Positions 6,690 through 13,039 of a stretch of DNA of 14,499 bases are shown here, in pieces. Position numbers and translations under genes: made by a program. Source of the stretch: an uncultured Collinsella sp. (GTDB lineage Bacteria; Actinomycetota; Coriobacteriia; Coriobacteriales; Coriobacteriaceae); the NCBI GenBank assembly GCA_959596495.1, contig CAUFXK010000050.1:1-14499 (forward strand). The letters run 5' to 3'. Each line of letters begins with the position of its first letter. Position 1 is the first letter of the stretch. The notes under the pieces are model-generated. The model made no database searches and was not told where the DNA came from. It saw only the letters and a program-made list of their open reading frames with translations.

Positions 6690-6805
6690 AGGCCGAATCT
6701 AGCGGTATTGACGCAGTCAACCTACGGGCCTGCGTCCTGCGGGGGCGGCTTTTCTTTTGAATTGCCGCCCCTTTTCATCATTTGTATGGATGTAAGATTC
6801 GGCCT
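6690..6805. repeat. 11-bp inverted repeat flanking a terminator
   Basis: AGGCCGAATCT 6690-6700 is the exact reverse complement of AGATTCGGCCT 6795-6805. The 116-base span has the terminator hairpin near its middle. It may be a structured 3' end, a small element, or chance. Confidence 0.5.
6742..6775 (+). terminator. Intrinsic terminator downstream of rloB
   Basis: GGGGCGGC 6742-6749 pairs with GCCGCCCC 6764-6771, with a 14-base T-rich loop, followed by TTTT 6772-6775. It would end transcripts from the rloA promoter. Confidence 0.75.
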
Positions 6806-6918
6806 GTCAAAATTTACATCTCAATAAAGAAAAGGCGAAATTGCGTGCGATTTTCTGCTCGTATGTAACTTTACTGACGTGTTGTTGCTCAGTCTTAATT
6901 CGCTGTGGTTGCCGGTAA

Positions 6919-7122
6919 GGGATTGACCGGAATTGGGCTTTTCCCTATCCGCTCCGTCGCGAGTTCTACATCGAGTGCATCTGCAACATGATGCGCCCGT
7001 GGACCATCGTGAACTATGAGCGTGAGCCGTGGGTGATGGACGAAGGTACCGTGCGCATTACGTTTGACATAAACATGCACGCGGCGGTGGATCGCTGGCG
7101 TTTGCTCGACCTGGGCGGTTGA
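6919..7122 (+). pseudogene. 3' remnant of a VTC-domain (polyphosphate polymerase-like) gene
   Basis: The frame after TAA 6916-6918 reads to TGA 7120-7122 and has no start codon with a ribosome-binding site at its beginning. It contains YPLRREFYIEC, then MMRPWTIVNYEREPWV and GTVRITFD. These match the end of the VTC catalytic domain, where a YxRE segment precedes an RITFD strand. Intact VTC proteins are more than 200 residues; about 67 remain here. The core of the domain is absent from the window, so this is a 5'-truncated relic left beside the accessory region. The family call rests on the two motifs and is moderately sure. Confidence 0.65.
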
Positions 7123-7177
7123 AATGATCCGCTGAGACCTTTCCAGTCGAATATTTTTCGGGCGAGGGTTGGGTATC

Positions 7178-8191
7178 ATGGTGAAAGCGATTTCAACGAC
7201 AGGGGTGCTCGTGGTAAAGATGAAAGATGTGGCCGAGCTGGCGGGCGTTTCGAGCGCCGCCGTCTCGCGCTACCTCAACGGTGGATATATCTCGGCGGAC
7301 AAGGCCGAGCGCATTAAGCAGGCGATTGAGCTGACCGGATACGTGCGGTCCAGCCAGGCTCGCGCGCTGCGCACCGGCTCCACCAAGCTCATCGGCGTCA
7401 TCGTGCCCAAGATCAACTCGGAATCCGTGAGCCGCATTACCGCCGGCATCGGCCAGGTGCTCGGTCGTCGTGGCTACCAGATGCTGCTTGCCAATACTGA
7501 CAATGCCCCCGATCGCGAGCTCGAATACCTCGATTTATTCCAAAACCACCCAGTCGATGGCATTGTGCTGGTGGCAACTATGATTACCGACGAGCACCGT
7601 CGGGCGATTGAGTCGTGCCGCGTGCCCATCGTGCTGATCGGCCAGAATGTTGAGGGCGCGGCGTGCGTCTATCACGACGATTACGAGGCCGCCTTTGAGC
7701 TGGGCCATGCGCTTGGGGGTCGCGTGGACGGCAAGATTGCCTATATTGGAGTTACCGAGGAGGACCGCGCGGCCGGTTATGACCGCCGTCGCGGTTTTGA
7801 GGCCGGCTTGCGCGCCGCGGGCGTGGCGCTTGATCCGAGCCTGATTCGCCAGGGGTCCTTTACGCTCGACTCGGGCTATGGTGCGGCGCGTGAACTGCTT
7901 TCCGTCGCTCCCGATGTTTCGTTTATCGCCTGCGCGACCGACACCATGGCGGCGGGCGCGTTGCGTGCTATCGATGAGGTTCGCGGCGTGGGCGAGGGCA
8001 TGCACCGCGTAAGCGGTTTTGGCGACAACGCGTTTTTGCGCGCGCTGACAGGCGGCATTCCCACCGTGCACTATGGCTACCTGACCAGTGGCGTCGAGGC
8101 GACCAATATGTTGCTCAACACGCTCGATGGCGTGGAGGGGGAGAGCGGTCTCAAGACGCTCAAACTCGGCCATCAGCTTATGAATGTCTAG
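7178..8191 (+). CDS. LacI-family transcriptional regulator of the sucrose locus
   Basis: This is a repressor with an N-terminal LacI helix-turn-helix (MKDVAELAGVSSAAVSRYLNG, beginning at residue 15) and a hinge near ARALRTGSTKLIG. A periplasmic-binding-protein-like ligand domain runs from about residue 70 to the end. The length of 337 is typical. It lies just upstream of the PTS and GH32 genes in the same direction, with two LacI-type operators in the gap, so it most likely controls them in response to sucrose or a phosphorylated derivative, in the manner of ScrR/SacR. The start is uncertain. ATG 7178 has GAGGG at 7164-7168 with nine-base spacing, whereas GTG 7211 and ATG 7220 would begin closer to the HTH as in many relatives. 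No terminator separates it from the next gene. Confidence 0.86.
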   Translation: MVKAISTTGVLVVKMKDVAELAGVSSAAVSRYLNGGYISADKAERIKQAIELTGYVRSSQARALRTGSTKLIGVIVPKINSESVSRITAGIGQVLGRRGYQMLLANTDNAPDRELEYLDLFQNHPVDGIVLVATMITDEHRRAIESCRVPIVLIGQNVEGAACVYHDDYEAAFELGHALGGRVDGKIAYIGVTEEDRAAGYDRRRGFEAGLRAAGVALDPSLIRQGSFTLDSGYGAARELLSVAPDVSFIACATDTMAAGALRAIDEVRGVGEGMHRVSGFGDNAFLRALTGGIPTVHYGYLTSGVEATNMLLNTLDGVEGESGLKTLKLGHQLMNV

Positions 8192-8278
8192 GTCTTGGGC
8201 ATGTCTGTCTGCCTCTGAGCCCTTATGTTTGTCTCAAAACTACCATTCACCGGCTTTTTCCTACCGTTCACCCTACTA

Positions 8279-8292
8279 TGAAAACGATTGCA
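8279..8292. promoter_or_regulatory. LacI-type operator 1
   Basis: TGAAAACGATTGCA is a near-palindrome centred on CG, of the kind bound by LacI/ScrR-family repressors. A possible -10 (TACTAT, 8274-8279) overlaps its left end, so binding would block initiation. Confidence 0.72.
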
Positions 8293-8304
8293 GACATATG
8301 AAAC

Positions 8305-8318
8305 TGAAATCGATTACA
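8305..8318. promoter_or_regulatory. LacI-type operator 2
   Basis: TGAAATCGATTACA repeats the pattern of operator 1 (11 of 14 bases identical), with its centre 26 bp away. Two closely spaced sites suggest cooperative binding upstream of the PTS gene. Confidence 0.72.
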
Positions 8319-8374
8319 GTGTAAGTGTCAAAGATGGCCGGGTGTAAATGCGCCCGTTGGAGGAAAGGGAAGTC

Positions 8375-9775
8375 ATGGACTACCGCAAATCAGCCCAAGA
8401 GGTGCTCGACAACATCGGTGGCGCCGACAACGTTGTTTCGGCCGCGCACTGCGCCACTCGCCTGCGCCTGGTGATTGCCGATAACACTAAGGTTAACAAG
8501 GAGGCCCTCGAGAACGTCGACGGCGCCAAGGGCGTCTTTGAGGCCCAGGGCCAGCTCCAGATTATTTTTGGCACCGGCACCGTCAACAAGGTCTACGAGG
8601 AGTTCATCGCGCTCAGCGGCGTCGAGGCTGCCACCAAGGCCGAGGTCAAGGAGGCCGCGGCTCAGCAGCAGAACATCTTTATGCGTGCCATTAAGGTGCT
8701 CGGCGATGTCTTTGTCCCCATCATCCCCGCCATCGTGGCTTCGGGCCTGCTGCTGGGCATTATGAGCGCCCTCAATTTTATGGCCTCCAACGGCTTTATC
8801 GCGCTCGATACCAATAACTTTATCTACAAGATTGCCGACCTGGTCTCGGGCACGTCCTTTGGCATTCTGCAGATCCTGATCGGCTACTCCGCCGCTAAGG
8901 CCTTTGGCGCCAACCCGTATCTGGGCGCTGTCGTCGGCGGTGCGTTCATCAACTCCTCGCTGCAGAGCGCTTACACGGTTGCCTCCGAGGGCGTTCAGAC
9001 CATGGTCACCGTCATTCCCGGCGTGTACAGCTTTGAGTGGGTCGGCTATCAGGGCCATGTGATCCCCATCGTCATCGCCTGCGCCATTCTGGCCTTCCTC
9101 GAGAAGCGCCTGCACAAGATCGTTCCCGAGATGTTCGACCTCTTTGTGACCCCGCTTGTCTCCGTGTTCGTGACCGTGCTCGTGACGCTCGTTGCCGTCG
9201 GCCCCATCTTCGTGTGGGCCGAGAACGCCATCCTCGGTCTGATCCAGGCCCTGCTGACCCTGCCCTTCGGCATCGGTTCCTTTATCGTCGGTCTGTTCTA
9301 TGCCCCCACGGTCGTTACCGGTATCCACCAGATGTACACCGCCATCGACCTGGGCCAGCTCGCCCAGTACGGTGTGACCTACTGGCTGCCCATTGCCAGC
9401 GCTGCCAATATCGCCCAGGGTGGCGCAGCGCTCGCCGTTGCCTTTAAAACCCGCGATGCCAAGATCAAGGGCCTGGCGCTTCCTTCGGCTCTGTCCGCCT
9501 TCATGGGTATTACCGAGCCGGCCATCTTTGGTGTGAACCTGCGCTTCTTTAAGCCCTTCATCGCCGGCTGCATTGGCGGCGGTTGCGGTGCCCTGGTCTG
9601 CGCGCTCACCTCGCTTGCTGCTTCCGGCACGGGCGTCACCGGTATCTTCGGTATCCTGCTGTGCCTGGCCCAACCCGTGCAGTACGCGATCATGTTCGCG
9701 GTCGCCGCGCTGGTTTCCTTTGGCGTCTCGTTTGTCCTGTACAAGGACGAGCCCAAGGCTTTCGAGCAGGCCTAA
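8375..9775 (+). CDS. Sucrose-type PTS transporter subunit EIIBC
   Basis: This membrane permease takes up a sugar, probably sucrose, and phosphorylates it during transport. The N-terminal EIIB domain has the phospho-acceptor Cys26 in AAHCATRLRL. A linker of Ala, Glu and Gln near residues 80-105 leads to an EIIC domain with about ten hydrophobic segments from about residue 110. The EIIC signature GITEPAIFGVNLR begins at residue 378. There is no EIIA domain at the C-terminus (466 residues, ending in EPKAFEQA), so phosphate must come from an EIIA encoded elsewhere. ATG 8375 is preceded by GGAGGAAAGGGA at 8359-8370; ATG 8348 is in frame but lacks such a site. Sucrose rather than trehalose or a beta-glucoside is inferred from the GH32 gene next to it. 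Confidence 0.88.
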   Translation: MDYRKSAQEVLDNIGGADNVVSAAHCATRLRLVIADNTKVNKEALENVDGAKGVFEAQGQLQIIFGTGTVNKVYEEFIALSGVEAATKAEVKEAAAQQQNIFMRAIKVLGDVFVPIIPAIVASGLLLGIMSALNFMASNGFIALDTNNFIYKIADLVSGTSFGILQILIGYSAAKAFGANPYLGAVVGGAFINSSLQSAYTVASEGVQTMVTVIPGVYSFEWVGYQGHVIPIVIACAILAFLEKRLHKIVPEMFDLFVTPLVSVFVTVLVTLVAVGPIFVWAENAILGLIQALLTLPFGIGSFIVGLFYAPTVVTGIHQMYTAIDLGQLAQYGVTYWLPIASAANIAQGGAALAVAFKTRDAKIKGLALPSALSAFMGITEPAIFGVNLRFFKPFIAGCIGGGCGALVCALTSLAASGTGVTGIFGILLCLAQPVQYAIMFAVAALVSFGVSFVLYKDEPKAFEQA

Positions 9776-9795
9776 GAGCTTTTGATTGAGGGAAT

Positions 9796-9824
9796 GCCCG
9801 CGGGCTGTATGCTCGCGGGTGTTT
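9796..9824 (+). terminator. Weak terminator or attenuator between the PTS and hydrolase genes
   Basis: CCCGCG 9797-9802 pairs with CGCGGG 9814-9819 and is followed by only GTTT. In the 94-base gap inside an apparent operon it may reduce, rather than stop, read-through, or protect the mRNA end. Confidence 0.4.
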
Positions 9825-9869
9825 CCCGCATCTGGCGCCTTGTAACTTTCGATCCGTTAGGACTTTGAT

Positions 9870-11411
9870 ATGTCTAATGCACTTGGTCGCGACCTTGCAA
9901 AGCTGGTCGCCGCTGTTGACGCCGCCGCCTCTGAGTGCGGTCATGGCGCGTATGGCCAGCGCTTCCACATTATGCCGCCGGCGGGTTGGCTCAACGACCC
10001 CAACGGTCTTTGCCAGGCGGGCGGCGTGTTCCATGCCTATTTTCAGTATGCGCCGTTTGATGTCGAGGGTGGCGTTAAGGTCTGGGGCCATGCGACGAGC
10101 CGCGACCTTATGAAGTGGGAATATGTTGGAGCGCCGTTGCTTCCCGACGAGCCGTTCGACTGTCATGGCGTGTATTCGGGCTCCGCGCTTGCCGAGGACG
10201 GTCGCATTCGCGTGCTGTACACAGGCAACGTGAAGCTATCCGATGCGGACGGGACGTACGACTACGTCAATACCGGCCGCCGCGCCGATACTGTTTATGT
10301 CGAGAGCGTTGATGGCCTTGCCGGTCGGGAGTTCAGCCAAAAGCGCGTGGTGCTGGCGTCCGATGATTATCCCGAGGATTTGACCTGCCATGTGCGCGAT
10401 CCCAAGGTATGGCGTGACGCGGACGGGCGTTATCACATGGTGCTGGGCGCCCGTCGTCGCGTGGATGGGCCGCATATCGAGAGCCGTTTTTGTGCGATGC
10501 ACGGCGAGGGTGCCGGGCGCGATGTGGGCGAGATCCTGGTGTATGGCTCGGCCGATATGCTGAGCTGGGAGCTCGAGACCCGTGTGTCTACGCCCGAGCG
10601 TTTTGGCTTTATGTGGGAGTGCCCGGGGTATCTTGAGCTTAAGGCCGATGACGGTGTGCCGGTGAAGTTCCTGTCCTTCTCTCCTCAGGGGCTCGAGGGC
10701 GGTCGTTGGGACCGCGGCAACGTATACGCTGCTGGCTACATGCCTGTAACGGGCGACATTACCGGTGGTGACGGTACCTATGAGCCGGGCGAATTCCGCC
10801 TGTGGGACGCCGGTTTTGACTTCTATGCTCCGCAGGAGTTCACGGCCGAGGACGGTCGCCACATTCTGATCGGCTGGATGGGCATGCCCGATGAACCGAC
10901 CTATGGCAACGCACCCACCGTGGTGTGCGGCTGGCAGCACTGCATGACGGTGCCGCGTGAGCTTACAGCCGGTGCCGGCGGCGTGGTGCTGCAGCAACCG
11001 GCGCGTGAGATCGAGCGCCATTATGCCTCGGTGCGTGTGGGGGAGGGCTCGTTGGAGGTTGCCGGCGATACCTGCTTTGACGTTATTTCTAGCGGTATCG
11101 ACGGCGCATTTACCGCGACCGTTGATGGCGAGCTGCAGCTGGCGTTTGTGCCCGCCGAGGGCGAGCTGCCCGCGCGCTTTGAGATGCGATTTACCGATGA
11201 GAGCCGCGCTTCTGCCGGCTGCGGTCGCACCGTGCGTTGGGAGCCCGTCGACGAGGTTCGTAACGTGCGCATTGTTGGCGATGTTTCGTCGGTCGAGGTG
11301 TTTGTGAACGATGGCGCACTCGTGTTTTCGACGCGCATCTATCCCGAGGCCTATGGCGTGTCCGTTGACGCTCCGGGTGCGAGCGTGAACTATCATGCGC
11401 TCAGCATCTAG
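9870..11411 (+). CDS. scrB: Sucrose-6-phosphate hydrolase (GH32 beta-fructofuranosidase)
   Basis: This cytoplasmic enzyme splits sucrose-6-phosphate delivered by the PTS into glucose-6-phosphate and fructose. The three GH32 active-site motifs are all present: WLNDPNG with nucleophile Asp43, RDPKVW with transition-state Asp177, and WECPGY with acid/base Glu250. The five-bladed propeller is followed from about residue 370 by the C-terminal beta-sandwich (IVGDVSSVEVFVNDGALVF). Its 513 residues are normal for the family, and no signal peptide is seen, which agrees with an intracellular substrate. AGGA at 9859-9862 lies seven bases before ATG 9870. It is the last gene of the sucrose operon. The name scrB is used for function; sacA is the Bacillus equivalent. 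Confidence 0.9.
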   Translation: MSNALGRDLAKLVAAVDAAASECGHGAYGQRFHIMPPAGWLNDPNGLCQAGGVFHAYFQYAPFDVEGGVKVWGHATSRDLMKWEYVGAPLLPDEPFDCHGVYSGSALAEDGRIRVLYTGNVKLSDADGTYDYVNTGRRADTVYVESVDGLAGREFSQKRVVLASDDYPEDLTCHVRDPKVWRDADGRYHMVLGARRRVDGPHIESRFCAMHGEGAGRDVGEILVYGSADMLSWELETRVSTPERFGFMWECPGYLELKADDGVPVKFLSFSPQGLEGGRWDRGNVYAAGYMPVTGDITGGDGTYEPGEFRLWDAGFDFYAPQEFTAEDGRHILIGWMGMPDEPTYGNAPTVVCGWQHCMTVPRELTAGAGGVVLQQPAREIERHYASVRVGEGSLEVAGDTCFDVISSGIDGAFTATVDGELQLAFVPAEGELPARFEMRFTDESRASAGCGRTVRWEPVDEVRNVRIVGDVSSVEVFVNDGALVFSTRIYPEAYGVSVDAPGASVNYHALSI

Positions 11412-11449
11412 GCGATTCGTCGCATATCGGCGCTATACTGCAGCCGTTG

Positions 11450-11489
11450 CCCACGATGCGGGGAACACCCGCATCGTGGGTTTTTGTTT
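11450..11489 (+). terminator. Strong terminator after the sucrose operon
   Basis: A perfect 13-bp stem, CCCACGATGCGGG 11450-11462 with CCCGCATCGTGGG 11468-11480, has a GAACA loop and the tail TTTTTGTTT. It ends less than 20 bases before the next start codon. A TATACT box at 11434-11439 lies upstream of it; if that is the -10 of the next gene, its transcript would have to pass this hairpin. Confidence 0.92.
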
Positions 11490-11507
11490 ATGAAGGGACG
11501 GTGCCGT

Positions 11508-12512
11508 GTGGATGTGCAGCAGCTAGAAGAGACTTGGGCTTTGAGGGCCGGCGCGCGTGAGGCGCGGTTGCTTGCGGGCCCGCATGTGCCGGTTGCTCTG
11601 TCGCAGCTGGGAATTGTGCGTCCCGGTGACCGCCTGGTCGCGTTTGCCGATGACTTTGCCGATACGTTTGCGAGCGGCTTTGATGCCTGCGACGTGGCTA
11701 TGGTGGGTGAGCCGTCGGTTGCAGCGTTTGTCGCCGCGTCCGAGAACTTTGATGCTTCGTTTGATGCCGAGGGGCCGCACCTGTGGTGGTTTGTGAACTC
11801 AATCGGCGGCTTTGGCCTGTGTGTGCCCGATCTGCGTGCGCTGGGTCGGGCGGCGCGTGAGGCCCATGCGTTGCTGGTTGTGGACAACACCGTGGCGTCG
11901 GCTTTTGGCTGCGATCCGCTGCGTCTGGGTGCTGCGCTGTCCCTCGAGGCGCTCGACCGCGTGTGCGCCGGTGATGCTTCACGCAAGTTGGTTGCCGTAT
12001 CGGTTGCGCGCTCGCAGCTTAAGCGCCATCGTGTGGATGCTGCCGCTGCGTGCACATATGCCCTGTTTGAGGACTGCGGCTTGGCAAAGCTTAATTTGCC
12101 TGCTGACGAGGCCGGTGTGCTGGAGCGCGGGCTGGACTCGCTCAATACCCGCATGCAGGCACACTTCGACCGCGCCCGTGCGCTGGCCGAGTATCTGGTC
12201 GCCAACGAGATGGTGCGCAACGTGCGCTATCCCGGACTGAGCTCGCATCCTGACCATGCGGTTGCAACGGGAATCCTCGAGCATGGTTTTGGCCCGGCAG
12301 TTGAATTTGACCTTATCGAGCGTAGCGCGGGAGAGCTGTTCGACGCTTTGCCGGGGGAGTTTCGCACATCGCCTGCCGGCGGCGCAACGACGCGCCTTTC
12401 GGCCCCACGCGGCAAGCAGGGGGGCACCATCCGTCTCTTCGCCGGCACCGACGACCCCTTGACGGTAGCCGCCACCCTAGATAACGCCCTCCGCCAATTA
12501 GCTACTCTTTGA
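11508..12512 (+). CDS. Divergent Cys/Met-metabolism-type PLP protein
   Basis: The sequence follows the cystathionine gamma-synthase/lyase family (fold type I PLP enzymes). ALLVVDNTVASAFGCDPLRLGA carries the Asp (residue 126) that normally binds the PLP ring nitrogen. RGLDSLNTRMQAHFDRARALAEYL and VRYPGLSSHPDHAVA are typical C-terminal family stretches. Two things are odd. At 334 residues it is shorter than the usual 380-400. And the Schiff-base lysine region, normally S-x-TKY-x-GH-x-D, reads VSVARSQLKRHRVDAA, with only Lys172 nearby. It may therefore be a degenerate or non-catalytic paralogue, or use a shifted lysine. I chose GTG 11508, nine bases after AAGGGA 11493-11498; ATG 11490 lies in the T-tract of the terminator. 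Its substrate cannot be told from the sequence. Confidence 0.72.
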   Translation: MDVQQLEETWALRAGAREARLLAGPHVPVALSQLGIVRPGDRLVAFADDFADTFASGFDACDVAMVGEPSVAAFVAASENFDASFDAEGPHLWWFVNSIGGFGLCVPDLRALGRAAREAHALLVVDNTVASAFGCDPLRLGAALSLEALDRVCAGDASRKLVAVSVARSQLKRHRVDAAAACTYALFEDCGLAKLNLPADEAGVLERGLDSLNTRMQAHFDRARALAEYLVANEMVRNVRYPGLSSHPDHAVATGILEHGFGPAVEFDLIERSAGELFDALPGEFRTSPAGGATTRLSAPRGKQGGTIRLFAGTDDPLTVAATLDNALRQLATL

Positions 12513-12846
12513 TGCTGGCGATGAGGTCGTTGGCTTTGGAGGCAATGACGTTGTTGATGTCGGCCTGCAGCTCCTCGTAGACCGCTATGGCTCGCTCGCC
12601 GGCGGGGGTGAGCGTGGATCCGCGGGCGCCGTCGCGCTCGATGAGCTTGCAGCCCAGCTGGCCTTCGGCCTCGTTCACAATGCGCCAGGCCTTGGAATAT
12701 GCCATGCCCATGCTCTTGGCGGCACGGTTGAGCGAGTGCTCGCGGGCGATACCTTGCAGCAGCAAGACGCAGCCGTGGCCGAAGACGCCCGGCAGATCCT
12801 TGTCGCACGCTTGAATGACCAGCTTTGCCGTCGTCTTGTACTCCAT
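12502..12846 (-). CDS. ModE-like winged-helix regulator
   Basis: This small (114-residue) DNA-binding protein is of the ModE N-terminal / LysR-HTH type. The stretch GIAREHSLNRAAKSMGMAYSKAWRIVNEAEGQLGCKLIERDGARGSTLTPAG, shown here in pieces, is the characteristic helix-turn-helix plus wing: SLNRAAKSMGMAYSKAW, then LIERDGARGSTLTPAG. No molybdate-binding (MOP) domain follows, so it is a stand-alone DNA-binding version whose signal is unknown. ATG 12846 has GGAG at 12853-12850; GTG 12855 is an alternative start with GGGGAG too close upstream. The 3' end overlaps the convergent PLP gene by 11 bp. A hairpin sits just upstream at 12872-12886. It is divergent from the IMP dehydrogenase gene. Confidence 0.8.
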   Translation of the reverse strand: MEYKTTAKLVIQACDKDLPGVFGHGCVLLLQGIAREHSLNRAAKSMGMAYSKAWRIVNEAEGQLGCKLIERDGARGSTLTPAGERAIAVYEELQADINNVIASKANDLIASIKE

Positions 12847-12871
12847 GTGCTCCACGTCTCCCCGCTAAAGT

Positions 12872-12886
12872 GTTTGCTGGGCAAAC
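12872..12886. promoter_or_regulatory. Small inverted repeat upstream of the ModE-like gene
   Basis: GTTTGC 12872-12877 and GCAAAC 12881-12886 flank TGG. It lies in the divergent promoter region and could be an operator for the ModE-like regulator; this is inference only. Confidence 0.35.
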
Positions 12887-12931
12887 GCAAAGCCTGCGTC
12901 AAACCCTCGTGTGCTCTTCTTAAATCATGCA

Positions 12932-12960
12932 TTGTAGCAGTCAAAGTGCGTTAAGATACT
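12932..12960 (+). promoter_or_regulatory. Candidate guaB promoter
   Basis: TTGTAG 12932-12937 and GATACT 12955-12960 are 17 bases apart, a reasonable though imperfect sigma-70-type pair. Initiation would fall near 12967, giving a 5' leader of about 70 bases. Confidence 0.5.
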
Positions 12961-12969
12961 TCCCCAGTA

Positions 12970-12981
12970 TTGGGCGCCCAA
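12970..12981. promoter_or_regulatory. Palindrome at the presumed guaB transcription start
   Basis: TTGGGCGCCCAA is a perfect 12-bp palindrome a few bases after the candidate initiation site. It may be an operator or a 5'-end hairpin. Confidence 0.4.
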
Positions 12982-13039
12982 GGTTGGGCTGGGTCCTACG
13001 AGGCCTGCAGCCGACCGGTCGCATGGAAAAAGGAGAAAC

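Larger units (their letters stand above)
6582..6918. other. Intergenic stretch at the end of the defence cluster
   Basis: No gene is visible here. It contains the terminator at 6742-6775 nested in an 11-bp inverted repeat, described separately. The part around 6780-6870 is A/T-rich and holds nothing I can name. No tRNA or clear direct-repeat attachment site is seen. Confidence 0.5.

Noticed and set aside
6895..7179. 94-codon minus-strand frame
   Set aside because: Antisense of the VTC relic, with no recognisable features of its own.
8390..9673. 427-codon open frame antisense to the PTS gene
   Set aside because: Low-complexity, Gly/Asp/His-rich product; an artefact of high-GC codon use opposite the clear EIIBC gene.
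10236..11396. 386-codon open frame antisense to the GH32 gene
   Set aside because: No family features; all GH32 motifs are on the plus strand.
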